A stretch of DNA of 56,710 nucleotides, from positions 1 through 56,710 of the forward strand of contig SKKK01000094.1 of assembly GCA_007121535.1 (NCBI GenBank). Direction: 5' to 3'. Position numbers and translations under genes: made by a program. The notes below the pieces were generated by a model. The model had not been told where the DNA came from. It saw only the letters and a program-made list of their open reading frames with translations, and searched no databases. The stretch is from Planctomycetaceae bacterium (lineage in GTDB: Bacteria; Planctomycetota; Planctomycetia; Pirellulales; Pirellulaceae). This document shows, piece by piece, positions 17,113-28,968 of this stretch (the first letter of the stretch is position 1; each line of letters begins with the position of its first letter).

Positions 17113-18003
17113 ATGATCAAAAGGAAACTCGGTCGGACCGGCCTGGAAGTCACGGCATTAGGTTACGGGAGCATGGGCCTGCGCGGTCCTCGGACTTGGG
17201 GCGTGCGCGTCGTGAACGATCACGATGCGGAACGCTTTCTGAATCTCGTCCTGGATTCGGGCATCAACTTCATCGATACCTCGCCCGATTACGGCGTCAG
17301 CGAAGAGCGGATCGGCAAGTTCATCAGCGGTCGCCGCGACGAATTCTACTTGGCGACCAAGTGCGGCTGTGTCTATACCCAATGCGAGGACCATTTGGAA
17401 CTCGACCACGTTTGGCGGCCAGACGTCATCCGGCAGAACATAGAGACCAGCCTTCGGCGCTTGAAGACCGATCACTTGGACATCTTGCAATTCCATGGTG
17501 GCGATGCGAAAACGCTGCAGGATCAAGGACTGATCGATCTCTTAATGCAGTTTCGTCAGAAGGGAATCGTCCGGTTCATCGGCGTGTCCAGTTCGCTGCC
17601 CAAACTGCCCGACCTGATTGAGTTGGGCGTGTTCGACACCTTTCAGATCCCCTATTCGTGCTTGGCCCCGGAGCATCATGATTGGATCACCGCAGCGGCC
17701 GAGCGTGGCGCGGGCATCATCATCCGTGGCGGCATCGCCCACGGCGGTCCGGATGCCCAGATCCAACGCCCCGCCTTGAACGAGATCTGGAATCGAGCCG
17801 GCCTGGATCAAATCCTGCCTCAAGGCATGAGCCGCGCCGAATTGATCCTGCGTTACACGTTGGCGCATCCCCATTGCCACACGACCATCGTCGGCACCTG
17901 CGATCCCAACCACCTGGCAGAAAACCTGGCCGCCGTCGACCGCGGTCCACTGCCCACCGATCTGTACCAGGAAATCCGCGCCCGAGTTGCCAACGTCAAC
18001 TAA
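17113..18003 (+). CDS. Aldo/keto reductase
   Basis: The 296-residue protein begins MIKRKLGRTGLEVTALGYGS, the hallmark start of the family. The catalytic aspartate is in NFIDTSPDYGVSEERIG, the lysine in FYLATKCG, and the histidine probably in DILQFHGGD. The C-terminal NADPH segment TTIVGTCDPNHLAENL is also recognisable. It reduces aldehydes or sugar ketones with NADPH. One odd point: FHGGD replaces the more usual LHDxD around the active-site histidine. It is the third gene of the NUDIX operon. A hairpin with a 10-bp stem at 18087-18143 follows and may end transcription. Confidence 0.9.
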   Translation: MIKRKLGRTGLEVTALGYGSMGLRGPRTWGVRVVNDHDAERFLNLVLDSGINFIDTSPDYGVSEERIGKFISGRRDEFYLATKCGCVYTQCEDHLELDHVWRPDVIRQNIETSLRRLKTDHLDILQFHGGDAKTLQDQGLIDLLMQFRQKGIVRFIGVSSSLPKLPDLIELGVFDTFQIPYSCLAPEHHDWITAAAERGAGIIIRGGIAHGGPDAQIQRPALNEIWNRAGLDQILPQGMSRAELILRYTLAHPHCHTTIVGTCDPNHLAENLAAVDRGPLPTDLYQEIRARVANVN

Positions 18004-18086
18004 CCCTAACGCGGTTTTGCCCCCGCAACCCAGGCGCAGCTCTCCTACTCCTACTCGCGCTCGTTACCAATATCGGCCGCGACAAG

Positions 18087-18143
18087 AAAGGTGCCAGCCA
18101 TCTATTTGATCGAAAGCAAACACGGCCCGTGTATGGCACCTTT
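18087..18143. repeat. Hairpin AAAGGTGCCA / TGGCACCTTT, possible terminator or REP
   Basis: A perfect 10-bp stem at 18087-18096 and 18134-18143, ending in a TTTT run, with an inner ACACGG/CCGTGT stem. It lies 84 bases after the aldo/keto reductase stop. Stem ends of this AAGGTGCCA type are common in repeats tied to REP-associated transposases, remnants of which exist in this window; this link is inference. Confidence 0.55.
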
Positions 18144-18209
18144 TGATTGACAGAAAATTTGGGCAGGAAGATGAAAGGCAGGAAAGAAACGAATCTGGCT
18201 GGCAAGAAC

Positions 18210-18554
18210 ATTGGGGCAGGAAAATACTGATCGAGTGGGATTTGAACATCTTCTGCGAACTCATTTTCCTGCCCCAATTTTTCTGCCCGCTCTTACCCGG
18301 AGCCCCCCGATGCCGATCCATTGCCAAATTCCGGTTCACCGTTATACGCCAAGCAGTATTTCCTGGACGTGCTGGTGGCCAGCGGCGGGCTGTTCGAATT
18401 CAAGGCGGTGGAGCGACTGGTAAGACACACGACGCTGCGAGCTTTGCTTTGGATCAATATCGGGCGATCGAAGATCACGTTCACCACGGTAACGCCCTGA
18501 ACGGCTCACGGGAGCAGGCAGGAAGCGGGCAGAAAAATTGGGGCAGAAAAATGA
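18210..18554. repeat. GCAGAAAAAT inverted-repeat cluster around a gene remnant
   Basis: ATTGGGGCAGGAAAAT at 18210-18225 is the exact inverted copy of 18263-18278. The larger unit 18261-18291 (31 bases, TCATTTTCCTGCCCCAATTT and on) recurs inverted at 18524-18554 with one mismatch. The GxxExxY remnant lies between these last two. Degenerate relatives occur at 28224-28313 and 33805-33845. The rest of 18004-18696 shows no gene. Confidence 0.75.
18324..18500 (+). pseudogene. GxxExxY-family protein remnant
   Basis: A 58-codon frame contains YAKQYFLDVLVASGGLFEFK and AVERLVRHTT, which matches the central part of planctomycete GxxExxY-like proteins (LFEFKAVERL is their hallmark, equivalent to the family's VELKA motif). 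There is no start codon with the family's N-terminal half, and after RHTT the family sequence is lost. It sits between 31-bp inverted repeats. The function of the family is unknown. Confidence 0.55.
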
Positions 18555-18696
18555 AATGCCGCGGAGAACTCTTTCTTTTGGAGCGAAAGGGGAATCGTCC
18601 AGAGCACGCGTCGCTAGATCCGGGAAAGCTCCCGTGAAACGCCGGCTCGGAAGACGCCTGTTCTGAATTGCCGATCTTGGGGAAGCGAATGCGGGC

Positions 18697-18912
18697 TCAG
18701 TCGTAGTCCTCCAGGATGCGGTCCAGCCATTGGTCGTCGGTGGGGGGGGGATCGGGTTGGTCCGGCGGTGGCGTGTCGTCGCGCGGGGTGCTTGGTTGCG
18801 GGGCGGCGGGTAAGGTGCCGCCGCAGTGCGGGCAGATGTCGTGCCCGGGGGGTACCGGCTGGCCGCAGTGCGGGCAAGGCACGTGGGATTCAGGCTTGTC
18901 GTCTGCGGCCAT
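18697..18912 (-). CDS. Small zinc-ribbon protein
   Basis: A 71-residue protein with two CPHCG knuckles (VPCPHCGQPVPPGHDICPHC), which together can bind one zinc. A Pro/Asp-rich linker (PPPDQPDPPPTDDQ) follows, then an acidic end WLDRILEDYD. GGGAG precedes the ATG at 18912. It lies 65 bases after the E1 gene on the same strand and is probably cotranscribed with it. Such proteins are often adaptors; no partner can be named. Confidence 0.75.
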   Translation of the reverse strand: MAADDKPESHVPCPHCGQPVPPGHDICPHCGGTLPAAPQPSTPRDDTPPPDQPDPPPTDDQWLDRILEDYD

Positions 18913-18977
18913 CGATAATCTCCCCGGGTCATGTCATTTTGGCGAAGATCGGATCGCGTTGGATCGGGCGAACCGTG

Positions 18978-21452
<2,475 letters not shown>

Positions 21453-21673
21453 TTCAGATTTTCCCCTTGGTGACTGTATTTTTTAACCCAGGTGTCCTCG
21501 GACAACGTTCGTCTCTTTAGCCATCTGGCGGCTTGACGCTTAACAGTCCTACTGTTACGTTCAATCGCTTTCAGGGTGCGGATAGACTAACACGAAACCT
21601 TGGCGGTAATCAATACGGCGACGCCACATCTTGATGGGATTCGTCGGGCCGGTAAAAACGCGGAGAAAAGAGC

Positions 21674-23236
21674 ATGCAATCGTCGATGAACCTTCCCCAG
21701 TTGGCTGCGGACGCAGTGGATGCAACGGTGGTTCGCTGGCTGAAGAAACCGGGTGAGGCGTTTTCTGCTGGCGAAGTCCTGGTGGAATTGGAGTTGGATA
21801 ACGCCTTGGTGCATCTCGAAGCGTCTCAGGCCGGGTCGCTCGAACGCGTCATGGCGTCGGCGGGCCAGACCGTCCGGGTTGGCGGGGCGTTGGCGACGAT
21901 TGCGACGGCGGAGGCGACGGCGGGGGCTTCTGAATCCCCATCGGCCGTGGCCAAACAGACCGAGCCGCCCGCGACGCCCCAATCGAAGCCTTCCGCCACA
22001 CCGGCGGCCACACCGGCGGCCGGCGCGGGCGACCCCGACAAGGCCACACCCATTTTGATGCCGGCGGCCAGCAATACGATGGAAGAAGGCATCCTCGTGT
22101 CCTGGAACGTGGCCGAAGGCGATACGATCGAGGTGGGCCAAGTGATCTGCGAGATCGAGACGGACAAGGCGACGGTCGAATACGAATCGCCCTCGGCAGG
22201 CCGATTGGCTCGCATCATCGCGCACGAAAACGATGCGATCCCGGTCAAGCAACCGATCGCGGTGTTGGCGGATAGTGATGCGGACGCCGACGCGTTCTTG
22301 GCCAAGCTAGGCGATTCGTCTTCAGCGACGGCCTCTTCTGCACCGGTGGCCGTCGCCGCAACAAGCCCGTCATCGGCGCCGCAAGTTTCCACCGCCCCAG
22401 CACCGATGACGGCGGAAGGTCGCGTGAAGGCCTCGCCGGCGGCTCGAAAGATGGCCGCACAACGAGGCGTAGACCTAGCCTTGCTGGGGTCGGGCAGCGG
22501 GCCGGGCGGACGAATTTTGTCGCTGGATGTAGGGCGAGCGGATCTGTCGGCGTTGGCTGCCAGTGATGGAAAGCCCACTCGTCGGCCGATGCCCAAGATG
22601 CGACGCGCCATCGGACTGAACCTGCAGCGATCGAAACAGAATATCCCCCACTTCTATTTGCGTTTGACGATCGAGGCGACGCCTGTGCTGACCTTTTATC
22701 GGCAGCAGAAGCCGTTGACGGGTTGCACGATCAACGACTGCATCGTATTGGGCACCGGGCGTGCGATGGCCGAATTCCCGGCGGTGCGCAGCCAGATCGA
22801 TGGGGACGAGATCGTCGAGTTTCCGCACGCGAACATCGGCATCGCTGTGGGGGTCGAACATGGACTGGTCGTGCCGGTGGTCTGCGGAGTCGACCGGATG
22901 ACACTGCCCCAGTTGGCCGTCGAGGCGAAACGGGTGGTGGAAAACGCGCGGAACGGAAAACTGGATAACGTGGGGCTCGGCAATTTCACGATCACCAACC
23001 TGGGGATGTTCGGTATCGAGGAGTTCGCGGCGATCATCAATCCGCCCGAATCGGGAATTCTGGCGGTCAGTGCGGTTCGCGAATCGGTGATCGTACAGAA
23101 CGGGACGATGCGCCCGGGGCATGTGATGACGATGACACTGAGTGCCGATCATCGCATGGTGGATGGACTGGTGGGCGCCAAGTTCGTGGCTCGGCTGAAA
23201 GAAATCTTAGAGCATCCGAGCGAATCCCTGACGTGA
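21674..23236 (+). CDS. 2-oxoacid dehydrogenase E2 (dihydrolipoyl acyltransferase)
   Basis: The 520 residues hold two lipoyl-type domains, a peripheral subunit-binding domain and the catalytic core. The second lipoyl domain (about 130-205) has EIETDKATVEYESP with the lipoylated lysine. The first (1-75) reads ELELDNALVHLEAS, so asparagine stands where the lysine should be. Ala/Pro-rich linkers separate the parts. VKASPAARKMAAQRGVDLAL near 255 is the E1/E3-binding segment. The active site HRMVDGLVGAKF is near the C-terminus (about 495). GGAGA precedes the ATG. E3 follows 51 bases later; E1 is divergent. The first domain can hardly carry lipoate. Confidence 0.92.
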   Translation: MQSSMNLPQLAADAVDATVVRWLKKPGEAFSAGEVLVELELDNALVHLEASQAGSLERVMASAGQTVRVGGALATIATAEATAGASESPSAVAKQTEPPATPQSKPSATPAATPAAGAGDPDKATPILMPAASNTMEEGILVSWNVAEGDTIEVGQVICEIETDKATVEYESPSAGRLARIIAHENDAIPVKQPIAVLADSDADADAFLAKLGDSSSATASSAPVAVAATSPSSAPQVSTAPAPMTAEGRVKASPAARKMAAQRGVDLALLGSGSGPGGRILSLDVGRADLSALAASDGKPTRRPMPKMRRAIGLNLQRSKQNIPHFYLRLTIEATPVLTFYRQQKPLTGCTINDCIVLGTGRAMAEFPAVRSQIDGDEIVEFPHANIGIAVGVEHGLVVPVVCGVDRMTLPQLAVEAKRVVENARNGKLDNVGLGNFTITNLGMFGIEEFAAIINPPESGILAVSAVRESVIVQNGTMRPGHVMTMTLSADHRMVDGLVGAKFVARLKEILEHPSESLT

Positions 23237-23287
23237 GGCGACTGTCCATCCTGTTCCAGCAACAATCCTCTTTTTGATGAATGACTC

Positions 23288-24709
23288 ATGGCACAGAATC
23301 ACTTCGATATCGTGGTCATCGGCAGTGGTCCCGGAGGCTACATTGCCGGTCTGAAAGCGGCGCAGATGGGAGCCCGAGCGATGGTGATCGAGGATCATCA
23401 TCTGGGCGGAACCTGCCTGAACTACGGGTGCATTCCTTCGAAAGCGCTGCTGTCGTCGGCCGAGGTGCTGCATACGATCCGACATGCCGGCAACTGGGGC
23501 ATCCAGGTCCAGGGTGAAGTGCAATGCGATTGGAAGCAGGTGATCGGTCACAAGGACAGGATCCTGCGTCAACTGCGAGGCGGCATCGCGGCGTTGTTCA
23601 AAGGCCGCGGCGTGGTGCAGGGCGAAGGCCGTGGCAGCGTCGAATCGGCGGGGCGCGTGGTGGTGACGCCCAAAGAGGGTTCGCCCCAAGTCGTGACGGG
23701 CGACAAGGTGATCATCGCGACCGGTTCCGTACCGTCGACGATCCCGGGCTGGCCCGAAGACCCGGCTCGGATCTGCACCTCGGACGAAGCCGTGCATTGG
23801 ACTTCGTTGCCCGAGCGTTTGTTGATCGTCGGCGGCGGCGTGATCGGCAGCGAGTTTGCATGCATGATGCAGGCGTTCGGCGTACAAGTCACCGTGGTCG
23901 AGATGCTGTCCCGGCTGATCCCGACCATGGATGCTGATCTGGGCGACGCCTTGGGCAAGATCTTCAAGCAACGGGGAATCGATTGCCATCTGGAAACGCG
24001 GATCGATTCCGTCCAGATCACAGACCAAGGCACCATACAGGCTCGGTTTTCCGGCGGCGAGACGCGAGAGTTCGACCGAGTGCTGGTCGCGACGGGTCGA
24101 CGGCCCAACACCAAGGGGCTGGGATTGGATCAAGCCGGCATCCGGACTGACGACCGTGGTTTTGTGCCGGTGAACGATCACTTGGAAACCAATCTGCGCG
24201 GCCATTACGCCATCGGCGACGTGAACGGCCGATGCCTGCTGGCTCACGCCGCTTCGGCTCACGCTGCGGCAGCGGTCGAAAACGCATTAGAGCACGGCAA
24301 GCCTTTCAAGTCCCCGATCCCCTCGGCAGTCTATACATTTCCGGAGGTCGCCGCCGTGGGCCTGACCGAACAACAGGCTCGTGAGAAGGGCCTGCCGATC
24401 GCCATCGGCAACTTTCCGATCGGTCGGCTGGGCAAGGCCATGGCGGCCAGGCATACGGAAGGGTTTGTCAAGCTGATTCGGCATCGGGAGACGGGCGAGT
24501 TGCTCGGGGCGCACATGATCGGTGCCCATGCGACCGAGTGCATCGCCGCCGCCACCGGCATGTTGCACCTGAAAGCCTCGATGCACGACGTGGCCGAAGC
24601 CGTGTGGGCGCATCCGACCATCAGCGAGGCGATCAAGGAGTCGGCCGAAGACGCATTGAACATGGGCCTGCATCTGCCGCCACGGAAGATCTTCCGCGTG
24701 GCGGTGTGA
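23288..24709 (+). CDS. lpdA: Dihydrolipoyl dehydrogenase (E3)
   Basis: E3 reoxidises the dihydrolipoyl arm of E2 and passes electrons to NAD through FAD and a disulfide. The 473 residues include the FAD motif VIGSGPGGYIAG (about 9-20), the redox pair in GGTCLNYGCIPSKALL near residue 40, the NAD motif LIVGGGVIGSEFACM near 180, and the C-terminal HAHPTISE-type active site here as WAHPTISEAIKES near 440. It is the usual length. It sits directly after E2, and the two together with the divergent E1 give a complete complex. Confidence 0.95.
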   Translation: MAQNHFDIVVIGSGPGGYIAGLKAAQMGARAMVIEDHHLGGTCLNYGCIPSKALLSSAEVLHTIRHAGNWGIQVQGEVQCDWKQVIGHKDRILRQLRGGIAALFKGRGVVQGEGRGSVESAGRVVVTPKEGSPQVVTGDKVIIATGSVPSTIPGWPEDPARICTSDEAVHWTSLPERLLIVGGGVIGSEFACMMQAFGVQVTVVEMLSRLIPTMDADLGDALGKIFKQRGIDCHLETRIDSVQITDQGTIQARFSGGETREFDRVLVATGRRPNTKGLGLDQAGIRTDDRGFVPVNDHLETNLRGHYAIGDVNGRCLLAHAASAHAAAAVENALEHGKPFKSPIPSAVYTFPEVAAVGLTEQQAREKGLPIAIGNFPIGRLGKAMAARHTEGFVKLIRHRETGELLGAHMIGAHATECIAAATGMLHLKASMHDVAEAVWAHPTISEAIKESAEDALNMGLHLPPRKIFRVAV

Positions 24710-24742
24710 GGTCGACACGAACACGCCAAGGGAGAATTCACA

Positions 24743-26032
24743 ATGAGCCGAAACGTTGCCGACGCACTGGACGCCCTCCGCAGCCTCGGGAGCCCCGAGC
24801 AGATGCGAGCGATCTCGCCCGCGTGGGATGCGACCGCCCCGCCGAGTGTCAACTCGCATATCCATCTGCCGCCCAATTTTTCCGCCTTTGAAAACGTGGA
24901 TCAGGCGATCAAGCTGGCGGCCGAACAAGGGCTGGTCGCGCTGGGCGCCAGCAACTACTACGATTACCAGGTCTATGCCGATTTCGCTCAGGGCTCTCGC
25001 CGGGCCAATATCTTCCCGATATTCGGGATCGAGATCATCTGCCTGGATGAAGAACTGCGAGCGGCCGGGACGAAGATCAACGATCCGGGCAACCCGGGCA
25101 AGATCTACTTCTGCGGCAAAGGCATCACGCGTTTCGACCAGATGACCGACCAGGCGGCTCAGTTGCTTGAAATGATCCGACTGAACGATTCCGCTCGCAT
25201 GGAGCAGATGCTGTTGCGCATGTCCGAGGTCTTCACCGAGCGCGGGTTGGCGACCGACATCGGATCGCGAGACGTCGTGGACATGATCGTCCGGCGACAT
25301 GGCTGTGATGCGGGGACCGTCTGGCTGCAGGAACGGCATCTGTCCCAGGCTTTCCAGGAGTCGCTGTTTCGGCAGGTGCCGCCCGAATCGCGGCTACAGC
25401 AATTGGCCCGGGTGCTGGGCGCCGCAGCCAGCGCGAAGGACCCCGACGATTCGGTCGCGGTCCAGAACGATATCCGTTCGCATCTGATGAAAGCCGGACG
25501 GCCCGCTTTCGTAGAAGAAACGTTCATTGATTTCGAGGACGCCAGGCGGTTGATCCTGGAATTGGGCGGCATCCCCTGCTATCCCGTGGTTGCCGACGGC
25601 GCCTCGCCCATCAGCGACTTCGAGCAGACGGCCGAGCGGCTGATCGCCGAACTTCAGCAACGCAACCTGCATGCGGCCGAGTGGGTTCCGGAACGCAATT
25701 CGCTCCAGTTATTGGGCGATTACGTTCGCGCCATGCGGCAGGCGGGGCTGGTAGTCACCGCCGGTACGGAGCACAATACGTTGGACTTGATCCCCATGCC
25801 ACCGCGTGCGAAGGATGGCGAACTGCCGGAAGATCTGCGAGCGATCTTTTGGGAAGGAGCCTGCGTGATGGCCGCCCATCAGTTCCTGTGCTTGCATGGC
25901 CAATGCGGTTTTGTCGACGACCAGGGGCAACCGAACCCGGCATTCGATTCGGCCGAACAGCGGATCGAGTCTTTTGCCAAACTGGGAGCTGCCGTCATCG
26001 ACCGCTACCGGCAGAGTGAACCATCTTCTTGA
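24743..26032 (+). CDS. PHP-domain-like protein of unknown substrate
   Basis: A cytoplasmic protein of 429 residues. SVNSHIHLPPNFSAF near residue 37 gives the HxH pair that opens PHP metal-dependent phosphoesterases; later GIEIICLDEELR and TAGTEHNTLDLIPMP supply a glutamate and a histidine in the right order. GGGAGAATTC precedes the ATG. It lies 33 bases after lpdA and 29 bases before the aldolase/dehydrogenase, so all are likely one transcript. PHP domains hydrolyse phosphoesters; the natural substrate may be a phosphorylated sugar intermediate handled by its neighbour, which is inference. Confidence 0.7.
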   Translation: MSRNVADALDALRSLGSPEQMRAISPAWDATAPPSVNSHIHLPPNFSAFENVDQAIKLAAEQGLVALGASNYYDYQVYADFAQGSRRANIFPIFGIEIICLDEELRAAGTKINDPGNPGKIYFCGKGITRFDQMTDQAAQLLEMIRLNDSARMEQMLLRMSEVFTERGLATDIGSRDVVDMIVRRHGCDAGTVWLQERHLSQAFQESLFRQVPPESRLQQLARVLGAAASAKDPDDSVAVQNDIRSHLMKAGRPAFVEETFIDFEDARRLILELGGIPCYPVVADGASPISDFEQTAERLIAELQQRNLHAAEWVPERNSLQLLGDYVRAMRQAGLVVTAGTEHNTLDLIPMPPRAKDGELPEDLRAIFWEGACVMAAHQFLCLHGQCGFVDDQGQPNPAFDSAEQRIESFAKLGAAVIDRYRQSEPSS

Positions 26033-26061
26033 ATCCATCAATGCGGCGGGAGAATTGACCA

Positions 26062-28128
26062 GTGACCGTTTCCAACAAGTTGGCTTGGCCCGATTTCCAG
26101 GCGAACGATGATCCGCTGGACGTGATTGTCAAACTGTCTCGTTTCTACGGATCCGATCCATCGATCGTGCTGGCCGGCGGAGGCAACACGTCATGCAAGA
26201 TGGATGACATCCTGTATGTGAAGGGCAGCGGTACGGCACTGGCGACAATGACTCGCGACGGTTTCGTCAAAATGGATCGTCGGAAACTAAGCGACTTGGC
26301 TGGCGCGACGCTGGATGCCGATCCCGTGATCCGCGAACAACAGTACAAACAAGCGATCATGGGCGCTCAATGCGAACCGGAACGAGGGCAGCGACCGTCG
26401 GTCGAGGTGCTGTTGCATCATCTGGTACAGGGCAAGTACGTCGTCCACAGCCACGCGACCATCGTCAATACGCTGACCTGCCACACTCAAGGCCGAGCGC
26501 TGGCCGAAGAGATCTTCGGAGATGATATCGTTTGGGTGCCGTACGTCGATCCCGGTTTCGTTTTGGCCATGACGCTGAAACGGGCCTTGGAAGAACATCA
26601 GTTGCGATCCGGCGGAGCCCGCGTCAAGGCGATTCTGATGGCCAATCACGGTTTGATTGTCGCGGGCGATGATCCGGAACAGGTTCGCGATCACACCGAC
26701 CAGATTTTGCAAGGCATCGCTGCTCGCTTGGGACCCGACTGGCGATCGCAACCTTGGGGCAGCGTCGAACGCCTGGCCGACACCGGACCATTGGTCAAGA
26801 TCATCGGTCCCGCGTTGCGTGGACTGTTGGCCGAATCGCCTGACGGGCCGCTGAAGATCGTCACGTTCGACGATTCGGAAACGGCGATTGGGCTGATCGG
26901 CAGTTCCGCGGCTCAGCAATTGGCCCAGGCCGGACCGCTGACACCGGACCAGATCGTGTATTGCAACAGTTATCCGCTGTGGTTCGAACCTCAGCCGAAC
27001 GAAGACGAAGACACGTTATTGCAGCGATTGCGGGGCGAAATCGATCGCCATACGCAACAGACCGGGTACGCTCCCAAAACCGTGCTGGTCAAGGGCGTGG
27101 GGCTGTTCGGCGTCGGTGACGACTTCAAGCTGGCCAACGCGGCGCGCGAAGTCTACCTGGACGCCATCCAAGTCATGGCCGGAGCGACCTGCTTAGGGGG
27201 CGGCTTGCAAGGCATCCAGTTCATGACCGATGCGCAGCGCGAATTCATCGAACAGTGGGAAGCCGAAGCTTACCGAAAACAAGCCTCGGCTGCCGGGACC
27301 GCCGGTCGGCTGGCAGGCAAGGTGGTCGTGGTCACCGGCGCGGCGCAAGGGTTCGGCTACGAAATCGCGGGCGCCCTGGCCGCGGAAGGTGCCGCCGTGG
27401 TGCTGACCGACATCAACCAATCGGGTGCTGTCGAAGCTGCGGAAAGCTTGCGCAGCAAGTACGGAGCGGGCCGAGCCTTGGGATTGGCCATCGACGTGAC
27501 CGATAGCGATTCGATCGCCGCGTGTGTCCAGCAGATCGTGCGCACGTTCGGCGGATTCGACGTGTTCATCTCCAATGCCGGCGTCTTGAAAGCCGAGTCG
27601 GTCAAGACGCAGAGCGCTCGGGACTTTCGGTTTGTGACGGACGTCAACTACACCGGCTACTTCTTATGCGTACAACATGCCGCGCCCGTGCTGGCCGTTC
27701 AGCACAAGGCCAATCCCGCCTACGCCAGCGACATCATCCAAATCAACTCGAAATCCGGCTTGGTCGGCTCGAACCGCAACGCCGCTTATGCTGGCAGCAA
27801 ATTCGGCGGCATTGGGCTGACCCAGTCGTTCGCCTTGGAATTGGTCAGCGACGGCATCAAAGTCAATTCGATCTGTCCCGGCAACTTCTTCGATGGCCCG
27901 CTGTGGTCTGACCCGGACAACGGACTGTTCGTTCAATACTTGCGGACGGGCAAAGTCGAAGGCGCCAAGACCATCGACGACGTACGGCGAGCCTACGAAG
28001 CCAAAGTCCCACTAGGCCGCGGATGCACGGCAGCCGACGTGGTCAAAGCCATCCTGTACCTGATCGAGCAACAGTACGAAACCGGCCAAGCACTCCCCGT
28101 CACCGGCGGCCAAGTCATGCTAGGTTGA
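26062..28128 (+). CDS. Bifunctional class II aldolase / short-chain dehydrogenase
   Basis: A 688-residue fusion resembling bifunctional rhamnulose-1-phosphate aldolase/alcohol dehydrogenase proteins. Residues 1-410 are the class II aldolase/adducin fold, with AGGGNTSCKM and a zinc HxH in YVVHSHATIVNTL and a further NHGLIVAGDD. Residues 415-688 are an SDR: VVVTGAAQGFGYEIA for the cofactor and YAGSKFGGIGLT for the catalytic Tyr-Lys. It would cleave a deoxy-sugar phosphate to dihydroxyacetone phosphate and lactaldehyde and then oxidise or reduce the latter. The start is GTG at 26062. It ends the E2-E3-PHP operon; no rhamnose kinase or isomerase is near. Confidence 0.88.
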   Translation: MTVSNKLAWPDFQANDDPLDVIVKLSRFYGSDPSIVLAGGGNTSCKMDDILYVKGSGTALATMTRDGFVKMDRRKLSDLAGATLDADPVIREQQYKQAIMGAQCEPERGQRPSVEVLLHHLVQGKYVVHSHATIVNTLTCHTQGRALAEEIFGDDIVWVPYVDPGFVLAMTLKRALEEHQLRSGGARVKAILMANHGLIVAGDDPEQVRDHTDQILQGIAARLGPDWRSQPWGSVERLADTGPLVKIIGPALRGLLAESPDGPLKIVTFDDSETAIGLIGSSAAQQLAQAGPLTPDQIVYCNSYPLWFEPQPNEDEDTLLQRLRGEIDRHTQQTGYAPKTVLVKGVGLFGVGDDFKLANAAREVYLDAIQVMAGATCLGGGLQGIQFMTDAQREFIEQWEAEAYRKQASAAGTAGRLAGKVVVVTGAAQGFGYEIAGALAAEGAAVVLTDINQSGAVEAAESLRSKYGAGRALGLAIDVTDSDSIAACVQQIVRTFGGFDVFISNAGVLKAESVKTQSARDFRFVTDVNYTGYFLCVQHAAPVLAVQHKANPAYASDIIQINSKSGLVGSNRNAAYAGSKFGGIGLTQSFALELVSDGIKVNSICPGNFFDGPLWSDPDNGLFVQYLRTGKVEGAKTIDDVRRAYEAKVPLGRGCTAADVVKAILYLIEQQYETGQALPVTGGQVMLG

Positions 28129-28662
28129 ACAAAAGAGCGGGACAGGTTCGCTTACGCCTAGTCTGTTTGTTCCCGGAGCCAGCAAAGAAGGGCCCGTCCG
28201 TTTCGTTTTTCGTTGATCAAGAGAGTTGATGGCAGAAGCGGCACAGCCCGTTTGATTTGCAGTCATCTTTCAATCATCATCTTTCTGCCATCAATCTTTC
28301 TGCTCGCTTTCCGTTCGTCCCTTTTCAGCAGCCAGACCCGGCCGGTGGGAACGAAAACTGCTCGATTCAAAACGGAACATCGTGAACGAAAAGGCTCGGC
28401 ATTTCTCATGGTGGGCCGGCTGGGCCGAATATGCCTTATTTGGGGAATTTATGGTGAGAATGAAGTCGCGACGGGTCGGGCTTGCCTGTCTGAGACGTCC
28501 TGCGGCAACAGGAATTCCGCGCGGCAAGTGCATGGCGCGGTCTGCTGCCATGTCCCGATGAGTATCGAAACGAGCAGACGAGCGTTCTGAGAGTCACTCT
28601 GAACAGCGACAACAACGATCTGAAGATCGAATGCTGTTGTCTGTTGGGAACCGACCAAGCAG
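28129..28662. other. Gene-free stretch with degenerate repeats
   Basis: About 530 bases between the aldolase operon and the antitoxin. It holds degenerate CATCTTTCTGCCATCAATCT-type repeats (28263-28313). From 28385 to 28560 it carries a sequence related to 34725-34895 (shared blocks such as CATTTCTCATGGTG, GAAGTCGCG and GCGCGGTCTGC). It is the left edge of the accessory island. Confidence 0.6.
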
Positions 28663-28968
28663 TCACGCGGCACGCGTATCGCGGGGCTTTGCCCGGAACT
28701 GGATTTCAACCCCTAGTTCGCGAAGAATCGTTATGAGGCTCGAAAAATCCGGGTTGCCTCGTTCGGACAGCATGTGATGGAGATTCTCACCATTCACCGA
28801 CATACTTTGCGCCAGATGCCCGATACCACCGCAGGCATCAACCACATCCCGGACGGCCAGGAAAAAAACCTCTTCGCCTTCCTCCAATGCGGCGGTCAAG
28901 TATCCCGCCGCATATTCCGAGTCAGTCAGGTCTTCCAATAATCGCTGCCGGTAATCAAGTGTCGGCAT
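28663..28968 (-). CDS. Addiction-module antidote, HigA-like helix-turn-helix
   Basis: A 101-residue antitoxin starting MPTLDYRQRLLEDLTDSEYA at 28968, which follows AGGAG inside the toxin gene. GEEVFFLAVRDVVDACGGIG and MSVNGENLHHMLSERGNPDF form an Xre/HigA-type helix-turn-helix that should bind DNA and repress the operon. Antitoxins of this group often begin with ExxxxLxDxxEAxxYL, present here. The toxin gene precedes it and overlaps by 14 bases, the higBA order. Upstream in-frame codons to 29046 belong to the overlap and were not used. Confidence 0.88.
   Translation of the reverse strand: MPTLDYRQRLLEDLTDSEYAAGYLTAALEEGEEVFFLAVRDVVDACGGIGHLAQSMSVNGENLHHMLSERGNPDFSSLITILRELGVEIQFRAKPRDTRAA

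Noticed and set aside
21533-21560. Promoter TTGACG / TACGTT before E2
   Set aside because: The -10 is poor and the spacing is 16; the match is not above chance in a 221-bp divergent gap.
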